From Ophiocordyceps camponoti-saundersi (nom. inval.) (lineage: Eukaryota; Ascomycota; Sordariomycetes; Hypocreales; Ophiocordycipitaceae): a stretch of DNA of 40,743 bases. Both the position numbers and the translations under genes were made by a program. This document shows, piece by piece, positions 32,647 through 40,743 of the stretch (the stretch's first letter is position 1; each line of letters starts with the position of its first letter). The notes beneath the pieces were generated by a model. The model worked only from the letters and a program-made list of their open reading frames with translations, had not been told where the DNA came from and ran no database searches. Location of the stretch: assembly GCA_003339415.1 (NCBI GenBank), contig PDHQ01000301.1, positions 1 through 40,743 on the forward strand. The letters run 5' to 3'.

Positions 32647-32698
32647 TTCCTAATTAGGAAAGCTTCCTAATTAGGAAAGCTTCCTAATTAGGAAAGCT
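32647..32698. repeat. Three tandem 17-bp palindromic units (TTCCTAATTAGGAAAGC)
   Basis: Exactly three head-to-tail copies at 32,647, 32,664 and 32,681. Each contains the perfect 14-bp palindrome TTCCTAATTAGGAA. The three copies are identical, which is unusual in a region where other repeats have drifted. It could be a protein-binding array in an LTR or promoter, or a simple recent expansion. Confidence 0.9.
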
Positions 32699-32829
32699 TT
32701 ATAAAAAGGTATATACTTAAGTATATATTATATATATAAGAGGTATATAGCTATATATTAAAAGGTTAAAAAGTATATATTAAAGCTTTAGAGGGGTATA
32801 TACTAGCTTATATAGGTAATATATATCGC

Positions 32830-32880
32830 TACTCTCCTTATCTTTCCTTATCTTATCTTTCTTTCCTTATCTTTCCTTAT
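32830..32880 (+). other. Pyrimidine-rich tract
   Basis: About 50 bases of CTTAT/CTTTC pyrimidine-rich sequence. CT-rich stretches occur upstream of transcription starts in filamentous fungi. Here the tract is followed by a comparatively GC-rich, CA/TG-containing stretch (32,915-33,040), so it may mark an old promoter or LTR. This is weak evidence. Confidence 0.4.
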
Positions 32881-34759
32881 ATTATATAATATTACTATAG
32901 CTAATAGCTACTTCCTTTATACGCGTTATGTATCCTACTTAGCCCTAAGCTAGCCGCAGTCTTACTACGCTATAAGGGGTTTTACCTCCTATAAGAGGGT
33001 TTTTCCTACCCGATATATTATTAAGGTTTTAGCAGCTTTTATAGCTACTAGCGTAATAATATAATAATAATTATAGATAAGAAGCTAGTATAATTCTAAC
33101 TTTTATTTATTAAGTTAATAATTTACTTTTATACTTTAAAGAGATATATAATATATAATATATTATATAATAATCTTAAAGGTAATAATTATAAGAACTT
33201 ATTAAGCTGTTATTATAAGCGAATATAGTAATTATAAATATTATAATAAGGTAGTAAGATATTAGCTTTTTCCTTATCGAAAAAGTTATTAAAATTAATT
33301 ACTTTAAGAGTAAAGAGACTAGTAGGGTAAAGGGAGGAGATATCTTAACTTATAAAATACGCAATATATTTTATAAGCTAATAGTAAGAAATCGGTGGTT
33401 TACTTACTAGAGGGTCTTCTAATATATTAACGCTATAAGAATTAAGCTTAGTATAGTATTTATTAGGTATTTTTAAGCTTATACCTTATTATAAAAGATA
33501 ATAGGGTTTTTTATAAAGTAAATTATAAGGTATTACTATTTAATATAAATAAATATATTATACCGCGTTATTTATAAAAAATTAAAAATTATATCTTATA
33601 TTAAGCTAAGAATTATATATATAGTTATAAGTATTTACTAGCTATTATTATTAGCTATAAATTAGATAATATATTAAATAATAAAGGTTTCCTTAAAATA
33701 TATCTACTACTAGTAATAAGTTTAAACTATTATATAAATTATATATAAGGTAAGGAGAGGAATATATTAAAAATAGTATTATTATACTTAAAATTTGCTT
33801 ATAATAGCGTAATAATTATAGTTATTATCTGCCTATATATTAATAAAAGTAATAAAATTTATAAAATAAGAATAAAGAGAGGACTTATACTTATATACCT
33901 TTATAATATTTATAAACTAGTTTTTTAAGCTATTATTAATTAAATGAATATATTATTCTGCCCCTTATAAGAGATTTAATATAAGAGGGACTTTTTTACT
34001 TAATTAAAATAGCTTTCCTAATAAGTTTTAACTATTTTTATAAAATATATAAATTAAAATAAAAATAAAGTAAAATATATAAGATAGTCCCTTATAAAAT
34101 AGCTTACCTAGTTATAATATTAATAATAGCTATTAATTTATTACTTATTATATTCTTTTATAAAAATACGAGGAGTAGTATAATAAAGCTTTAAATATTA
34201 CTCTTAGTATTTGCCCCGCTTTTAGCCGCGGGCAGAGCGTCCTAAAGCTATATTAGCTTAGTAAATATTAGTTATAAGTATATTAATATCTTAAGCTAAA
34301 AAAAGTAAAGAAAGGGAAAAAGAGTATTTTACCCTTATTCTAAATATAGAAAAACTTAATATTAATTATAATAAAATAAATATAAGTTATAGCTATAATA
34401 TAATTATATAAAAGAATATTATAGCTTAAATAATAATATCTTAGCTTTAAAGTAAGCGTATATTATAAGTATATAACTTGAATTTTATTTAGTTATATAA
34501 TATTACTTAAAAGTAAAAGCTTAGCTTTAAAATAAATAAAGAATTTAGAAGATAACTTAAAAGCTTTTTATAAAAGCTTTTCTAACTTTATTATAGCTAT
34601 TTAATAATAATAAAAGTTAGTAAATATAATATTAAAATATTTAAAAAAGGTTTTAACTTAATATTAATATTCTTCTCCTTACTTAAAAATAAAGCTATTT
34701 TAAATTAAATAATAAGTAATAAATATTAATAAAAGAAAACTTATTAGTTATAACTAGAA
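32881..34759. other. Unclassified RIP-affected sequence between RX copies 3 and 4
   Basis: The first 150 bases are comparatively GC-rich and end near TATTATTAAGGTTTTAGCAG (33,017-33,036), which resembles an LTR end next to a primer site. I found no partner LTR. Some scattered TG/CA persist near 33,380-33,420 and 33,795-33,830. I could not follow a coding frame or recognise a domain, so this may be a short or truncated element of unknown type. Confidence 0.4.
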
Positions 34760-36619
34760 CCTTTTATATATTTTACAAATTCCGCGCTTATAGTAACGTA
34801 AATATAAACTTTTTATTTTTATATTATAAGTAAACTCCGCTTCCTTTATTATTTTATAATTATAATAAGCTACGCTTAGAGTAATTTTAAAGGAGAGGGT
34901 AATGCTATATAAGTTAATTATAACCGCGAAAATTTTTTACTTAAAATATAACTTTACTCCGAATTATAATAATCTTAAAGTTAAAAGTTTATTATATTTA
35001 TTACCTTATTAAAAGCTAAAATAAATATTAATAAGATTATTTTAAAAGATATTTTTATTTTTATATAAGTAATTATTAAATAAATAGTAGAGTTTAAAAA
35101 GGTTTAGGGAGATACCTCCTTTATTTTAACTTTATTAGTTAATAATATCTTTTTAGCTATTATAGCCGCGGTTTCTTTTTTTTCTATAGCTTTAGGGAGA
35201 GTAGAATTTTTCTAATATAAGCTATAATTATAGCTAAAGCGCTAAAAAAAACTATTAAAAAATAAGTTTTTAAATAATATAAGCGATAGCTTATAGTTTA
35301 TTTTAATTTTATAGCTATTTTACTTTAAGTTTAAAGCTTTAAGGTAATTATAATAAGTATTAATTATAAACTTTATAAGTAAAGCTAAGCTTATATAATA
35401 AGGAAATTATTTAAAAGCGATATTATAATAATATTTTAAAATACTATTTATAAGCTTTAGTTTAATTTAAAATAGTTTTATATTTTTTTTAAATAAAAAG
35501 TATATTTAATTAGTAAAAGTTATATTTTTATTATAAAAAAATATTAATATAAGCTTTATAATAAGGTAGTAAAGAAGCTTTTTAAAAAAAGATTAAATTA
35601 TTAAATAAAGTTTTAATAATATAATTATATATAAAAAAATATTATTTTAAAATTTAGCGAAATTTTTTAATAATTATTATTAATAGCGTAGTAAATATAA
35701 ATTAAATTTATAATAAAAATATAATAATATAAGGGAAGATTTTTAATATTAAATTATATACGCTAAAAATTTAACTTTAATAATATTTTAAATATTACGA
35801 ATTTAAATATATTATTTAATATTATATAATAAGGTTATAATATAATAAATATTTTATTACTTTATATATAAAAAGCGAGTTTACTTATTTTATAGCTTAT
35901 AAGAAAAAATTATATTATTACCTTTTTTATTAAAAATCTTATATTAAGTAAAGTTAACTTTACTTTAAAATAAGAGTAATATAAGATTAACCGAAAAATA
36001 TATATATTACTTAACCTTAAAAGTTTATAAACTAAAGCTTTATATATATTACCTTTCCACCCCTTTTAGCGCTAACTAAAAACTAATAATAGCTAGGGCA
36101 GAAACGCTAAAAAGTAAATATAATAATACCCCCTCTTTTAACTCTAATTCTATACTTATTTATAGCTCCGCTATAATAATTTAGCTATCTTTTAAAATTA
36201 GCTATTATAAAGTTTATTATAAAATAGTAAAACTTTTATATATACCTAAGCTATATTAATAAAGCTTTAATAAACTAAATTATTAAAGCTATTTTAATTA
36301 AATATAAAGATTTAATTTATAGCGATAATAATAGCTAAGAGGATAAGTAAGCTATATAAACCTTATACCGGACTTAGTTTATATATATTCTTATTATTAT
36401 AAAGTCCGCTTTAAGGGAAATATTAGCTTTTAAATTATTAGTTAATACCTAACTTATTAAATATATAAAATATTAGGTATAGGCGGGGTCTAACTTAAAG
36501 CTAAGGTAACGCTTAAGGGGAGGGTCTTACTCTAAGTTTTTTAATTTTTCCCCTTTTTAAAATATATATAAGATAGTTTTAAGCTATATAAAGTATATTA
36601 GTATATAAATTATTATTAT
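34760..36619 (+). mobile_element. RX repeat copy 4 (most AT-shifted)
   Basis: The same unit and orientation as copies 1 and 3, starting at CCTTTTATATATTTTAC and ending TATAAATTATTATTATA with an (ATT)3 tail. The landmarks are preserved but with more A/T; for example the start block reads CCGCGCTTATAGTAACGTAA. No perfect flanking duplication can be seen. An 8-base partial similarity (ATAACTAG/ATAATTAG) is too weak to call. No coding domain is recognised. Confidence 0.8.
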
Positions 36620-37476
36620 AAAAATAATTAGCGTAAAATAAGTTAATTATTTAATAGCTATTTAATAAGTTAAGAATATAGTTATAACTTTATTTTTTAA
36701 AATTTATAAAGAAACTTAATTATTATATATTAAGTTATATTATAAGTATATTTATAAAGAAACTTTTCTAGCTAAAGAATATTTTATTATTAATTATAAA
36801 ATCTTTTAAATAATATTTCTAATTAGCTTATATTTTTTATTAGCTATATACTTATTTAGCTATAGCTTAAGCTTATTATTATATTTTCTTTATTTAAGTA
36901 AAAAGCTTATAAGCTATAATAATAAAGCTTAAAGCGTTTAAGGAATCTTAAAAACTAAGGAATAAAAGTGGGTTTTTAATTTTTTTTTAAAAATAACTAT
37001 AAGCGGCATTATACTAATTAATATATATTAAAAGAAGTTATAAGTAAAGTTTAAAGTAAGAAGGAAGATATTTTAATTATTTTTTAATATTTATTTATAT
37101 AAAATTATAGCTTTTAGTTTAAGTATTAGTTAGTTATTTTTATATTATATTATATTTATAAATAAAAGGCGCTATTATAATAATACTTAATATTAATTAA
37201 CTAATAAATTTTATTAAGAAATTTTAAAATAAATAAGCTAATATTATTAATAATTTATATATTAAATATATTAAAAAGATAATAAAAGTATTAAGAATAA
37301 TATCTTATAAATATTTTAGCTATATTATTCTTTTTATTTAATAATATAGTAATAATTTAGCTTAGCTTATAAATAAAAGTTTAAATATAGTTATATTTAA
37401 AGCGGTTTTTTAATATTATTTTCTTATTATAAATAATATATTCTTATATAAAAGTTAAAATAAGTAAGGAGTATAC
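36620..37476. other. AT-rich RIP-affected sequence, no gene seen
   Basis: Very AT-rich with no followable reading frame. A single TG-containing stretch (AAAGTGGGTTTTT, about 36,965-36,977) and GGCATTATAC (about 37,003) are the only departures from the RIP pattern. Confidence 0.5.
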
Positions 37477-37591
37477 CCTTATTAGTATAAAACTCACCTC
37501 GGACCCGCTATAATTCTAGTTTTAACTTACTAACTAAGAGTCGCAACTAAAGCTTAGCTTATAAGCTACCCTAACCGCGGCGCGAATAGCC
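37477..37591 (+). repeat. 115-bp dispersed repeat, copy B
   Basis: Partner of 30,263-30,377. This copy keeps C and G at most of the positions where the other has T and A (for example CTCACCTCGGACCCGC at 37,493-37,508), so it is closer to the unmutated ancestor. Confidence 0.7.
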
Positions 37592-38340
37592 TTAAGCTAT
37601 ACCTTACGCGATAACTAAGCGTTATTAAGAAGACTTAAAATAATTACTACTAACTTTTTTATTTAACTATAATTAGTTATAAATTAATCCCTTATATAAA
37701 TAAAAGTATATATAATTATTTTATTAAAGTATTAATAAAGATTTAAAAGAGTTTTTATAAGTTTTTTATAGCTTATTTATTATTAATTAAGTTATAAGTA
37801 AATTTAGCTAACTTAACGCTTAGTTACTTTTAGTATTTATTTAAATCTCTCTTATTATATCTCTTTATATTATATTTACTATTACTTTAATTAAGGAGCG
37901 GGAGCGCTATAGCTTATAGCTAAAATTTTATACTAATTACTTTTCTAATAAATAACTTACTATTATTCCTAAGTTTCTACTTAATTTAAGTATATTATTA
38001 AGTTTTTTATCTAAGCTTTTATATTTTATAGAAAATATTATATATAGATAATTTTAGCTTATATTTAATACGCGTTCTTAACTTTATTTTTCTTTATAAA
38101 TTTCTTTTCTTTTTATTATATCCTTTTTTGCTACTAGCTTTTACTCGGCCGGGTATAGCCTTACTTTACGCTTTAAGCAAATTTAATATTATAACTATCT
38201 TATTATTTATTTAAGAATCGCACTTTATATTAGGCGTATATGTTTTTTTACTATTATAATTAGTATATATACTATAACCCTAAGGATAGTAACGCTCTTA
38301 TTAAGTGACTAACTATAATTAGTTATACGCTTAGTCTAAC
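37592..38340. other. Transition from RIP-affected DNA toward the gene island
   Basis: This is AT-rich sequence with low CA/TG at first, then increasing GC and reappearance of TG/CA (TATGTTTTTT at 38,239, AAGTGACT at 38,303). No gene is identified. Confidence 0.5.
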
Positions 38341-38536
38341 CTCTTTTAAGTGGCCCCTGGCAGCTCCTGCTATTAGCCGCGAAGGAGAAGTACCTATAAA
38401 CTTTAGTAATATTAATCACGAAACCACTACCTCAGACGGGCCTCAGCACCTTCAAAGGGATAAGGCAGTCTAAACAGTAATATAAGGCTAACACTCGCGC
38501 CCTACAGCCTTAAATCAAGAAAGCTTGCGAAAAACA
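38341..38536 (+). promoter_or_regulatory. Probable promoter and 5' leader of MMM1
   Basis: This sequence is not RIP-affected (normal CA/TG) and lies directly upstream of the inferred MMM1 start. It is only about 200 bp long, so the promoter is either very compact or extends into the AT-rich DNA. No TATA box or CCAAT box stands out. The context of the start codon (AAAACAATGA) is favourable, with A at -3. Confidence 0.45.
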
Positions 38537-39694
38537 ATGACCGGGCAAGGCTGTTCAGCGGAAGTCAAGCCAACGTGAGGCGTCTAACAAATGGATTGAT
38601 CAGAACTGACACGAATAGGAAATCGCAGACTCTCCTTTACGCAAGGTCTCGTGATCGGTCAACTTTCTGTGGTATTAATTTTGAGCGCCTTCATCAAGTT
38701 TTTCATTTTTGGTGATCCTCCCTCTTCTGACAACACGGCGTCATTAAGAGCCACGGAGCGGAGAGCACGGACTTTGGCGCACAGACAATCGCTCCCCAGC
38801 CTACGCTCAAGCAAACAGCGCCATAACCAGATACTGAATCGCAAGAAATCCACAATCCTCAGGATTACGCCCGCTCTAACAATCGAGTCCATCCTCAGCA
38901 AGACTTACTATAACGTCGATAATCATCAGCCAGAGAGTCTAGATTGGTTCAACGTCTTGGTTGCCCAGACCATTGCCCAATTTCGAAATGACGCTCAGCA
39001 TGATGATGCTATTCTCGATTCACTAACGGAGGTTTTAAATGGAACATCACGGCCGGGATTTGTGGATAATATAAGGGTTACTGAACTGAGCTTGGGTGAT
39101 GATTTCCCGATTTTCAGCAATTGCCGAATTATACCAGTTGACGAGGACGGACTTACATTGGGCGACGGCATCAGTTTCGACGCGGCATCGGCAGTGAGGG
39201 AAGGGACACGACTCCAAGCTAGGATGGACGTGGATCTCAGCGACATATTGACAATGGCCATTGAAACCAATCTTGTTCTCAACTTTCCCCAAAAAATGGC
39301 TGCAGTTCTACCCGTCGCTTTGTCAGTCTCAGTTGTGAGATTCAGTGGGACATTGTCAATTTCATTCATTCCGAGTAATCCGTCGCGATCAACACCTGCG
39401 ATGATGATTTTTAACTTCCTTGATGATTACCGCCTCGACTTCTCCATACGAAGTCTTCTCGGTAGCCGCTCCAGACTTCAAGATGTACCGAAAATAGCTC
39501 AGATGATTGAAGCAACATTACACAGATGGTTTGACGAGCGCGTTGTGGAGCCGCGGTTCCAGGAAATTGCGCTACCCAGTCTTTGGCCGAAGAAGAAAAA
39601 CACAAGAAGCCCCGATAGCATAACCATAGACAACCTAGACGAGGATAAGAGGGTGACAAGATTTGAGCTTAATAATATCTTAAGAAACCGTTAA
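38537..39694 (+). CDS. MMM1: Maintenance of mitochondrial morphology protein 1 (ERMES subunit), one intron inferred
   Basis: MMM1 is the ER-anchored subunit of ERMES (with Mdm10, Mdm12 and Mdm34), which tethers ER to mitochondria and moves phospholipids between them through its SMP domain. Exon 1 is 38,537-38,574 (MTGQGCSAEVKP plus two bases) and exon 2 is 38,629-39,694, giving 367 residues. Residues 15-23 LSFTQGLVI lead into a membrane helix, IGQLSVVLILSAFIKFFIFG (22-41). A basic linker follows, then the SMP domain at about 115-330 with family signatures such as YYNVD, PESLDWFNVL, DFPIFSNCRIIPVDEDG, RFSGTLSISFIPSNP and DERVVEPRF. The GTG at 38,651 is not the start; it is an in-frame Val. The protein is somewhat shorter than the roughly 400-450 residues usual for the family. 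The SMP domain looks intact and the codons contain normal CA/TG. Confidence 0.93.
38575..38628 (+). other. MMM1: Intron in MMM1 (inferred)
   Basis: This 54-bp intron has GTGAGG at the 5' end, AACTGAC (about 38,604-38,610) as a good fungal branch site and CGCAG at the 3' end. Unspliced, the frame meets TGA at 38,576. Splicing to 38,629 restores frame into the conserved LSFTQGL block. The alternative acceptor AATAG at 38,617 would break the frame. Confidence 0.8.
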
Positions 39695-39759
39695 ATTTTA
39701 TAAGTATTATAAGGCAGGTGCTTGGGAAGACGGGAGGATTAGAGGAAAAGGGGTGATTA

Positions 39760-39765
39760 AATAAA
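39760..39765 (+). terminator. Possible polyadenylation signal AATAAA of MMM1
   Basis: A perfect AATAAA lies 66 bases after the stop codon, still inside the CA/TG-containing island. Fungal polyadenylation signals are loose and the region is A-rich, so this is only plausible. Confidence 0.4.
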
Positions 39766-39789
39766 CAAGAGGGAGGATAAAATGATTAA

Positions 39790-40363
39790 TATACTAACTT
39801 TACTACTAGTTAAGAGGAGACTAATTTAAGGATTTAAAATTAACTATATAAGGTAATATTATAATATTATTAATTATCTTACTTAATCTAAAAACTTAAA
39901 ATTAAATAAGTATCTTTAAATAATAATAATATAAAAATTAGCTATATATTATATAAGCTTAAAGTTTAAATTAATAAATAATATTATTATATATAATTAG
40001 AAAAGTTTAGCCTTTATATTATTTATAAAAAGATAACTCTTAATTACTTATTTAATTATACGCTAAGGGCCTTAATAATATTTAAAGCTTTTATAATATT
40101 TTAAATAGGAAAAAATTTTTAAAATAAAGTAAAACCTTTTAACTATATAAGAAAAAGCTTATTATACGCTTATATAAAGGTATAGTAATAGTTAGTAGCG
40201 GTATTATATATAAAGCTTATAGCTTAAAAGTAATTTTAAATAATATAAGAAGGTAAAGTAAGGAGGGGGGGCGGAGAAAGGAAAGTTTATAAAGCGTAAA
40301 GTAAAAAGTAAGTATAAGGTAAGACCGTAAGAGCGTAAAGCAGTATAATATAAAGTAATATAG
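39790..40363. other. AT-rich RIP-affected sequence right of MMM1, no gene seen
   Basis: CA/TG disappear again from about 39,800. A purine-rich stretch with a G7 run (GGAGGGGGGGCGGAG) lies at 40,262-40,276 and is followed by short AAAGTA/AAAGTAAG repeats up to 40,345. No frame or RNA gene is recognised. Confidence 0.6.
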
Positions 40364-40743
40364 TATATATTCTATATATTCTATATATTCTATATATTCT
40401 ATATATTCTATATATTCTATATATTCTATATATTCTATATATTCTATATATTCTATATATTCTATATATTCTATATATTCTATATATTTTATATATTCTA
40501 TATATTCTATATATTTTATATATTCTATATATTCTATATATTTTATATATTTTATATATTTTATATATTCTATATATTCTATATATTCTATATATTTTAT
40601 ATATTTTATATATTCTATATATTTTATATATTTTATATATTTTATATATTTTATATATTTTATATATTTTATATATTTTATATATTTTATATATTTTATA
40701 TATTTTATATATTTTATATATTTTATATATTTTATATATTTTA
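40364..40743. repeat. 9-bp tandem array (CTATATATT)n changing to (TTATATATT)n
   Basis: About 42 units of a 9-bp repeat run to the window edge and beyond. The left part is uniformly CTATATATT, the middle alternates, and from about 40,621 every unit is TTATATATT. The array shows no coding content. Confidence 0.92.

Noticed and set aside
34748..36630. Target duplication for RX copy 4
   Set aside because: Only an imperfect 8-base similarity (ATAACTAG versus ATAATTAG) was seen, which is expected by chance in such AT-rich DNA.
37592..38536. tRNA or other RNA gene near the island
   Set aside because: I looked for A- and B-box-like motifs and cloverleaf pairing and found none convincing.
38651..38653. 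GTG as the MMM1 start codon
   Set aside because: Fungal nuclear genes start at ATG, and the conserved residues LSFTQGL lie upstream of it; the spliced ATG at 38,537 fits better.
38659..39659. Several minus-strand open frames of 80-124 codons across the MMM1 gene
   Set aside because: They are antisense shadows of a strongly conserved plus-strand protein and have no recognisable domains.

Overview
This looks like about 40 kb of a filamentous ascomycete (Pezizomycotina) chromosome. Almost all of it is a repeat graveyard inactivated by repeat-induced point mutation (RIP). From about base 660 to about 38,340 the dinucleotides CA and TG are nearly absent and TA is everywhere. Recognisable transposon proteins are riddled with TAA/TAG where the families carry Gln or Trp codons. 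The one intact gene I can see is near the right end. It encodes MMM1, an ER-anchored ERMES subunit, in a short CA/TG-containing island (about 38,340-39,790). I infer a 54-bp intron near its 5' end, and the predicted protein is 367 residues.

Layout. 1-185: 12-bp tandem array. 490-660: cluster of GTGATT/AATCAC palindromes that escaped RIP. 890-3140: degenerate plus-strand reading frame of unknown family. 3150-10,050: minus-strand chromodomain Ty3/Gypsy element (Gypsy-1), split inside its reverse transcriptase by a 1.87-kb repeat ('RX', copy 1). 10,362-12,285: a second RX copy whose 5' half is inverted. 12,800-18,111: complete Ty1/Copia element on the minus strand, with 164-bp LTRs and a 5-bp target duplication. 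18,851-26,462: complete plus-strand chromodomain Gypsy (Gypsy-2), with 300-bp LTRs, a 5-bp target duplication and an extra 1.6-kb 3' region containing an antisense reading frame. 26,468-29,460: Tad1-like LINE. 29,530-30,060: degenerate minus-strand frame. 30,672-32,528 and 34,760-36,619: two more RX copies. 38,537-39,694: MMM1. 40,364-40,743: 9-bp tandem array.

How it fits together. The elements are nested insertions. Gypsy-1 is older than RX copy 1, and unclassified repeat DNA was split first or later by the Copia and Gypsy-2 insertions. RX is the most interesting unknown. It has one copy with perfect 16-bp target duplications directly abutting its ends, another with 16-bp duplications close by, a variable (ATT)n 3' tail and one copy with a 5' inversion. 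Those are hallmarks of target-primed reverse transcription, although RX has no protein domain I recognise. No functional transposon protein remains in the window. All family calls are by reading and were not checked by database search; boundaries written as approximate are estimates by eye.
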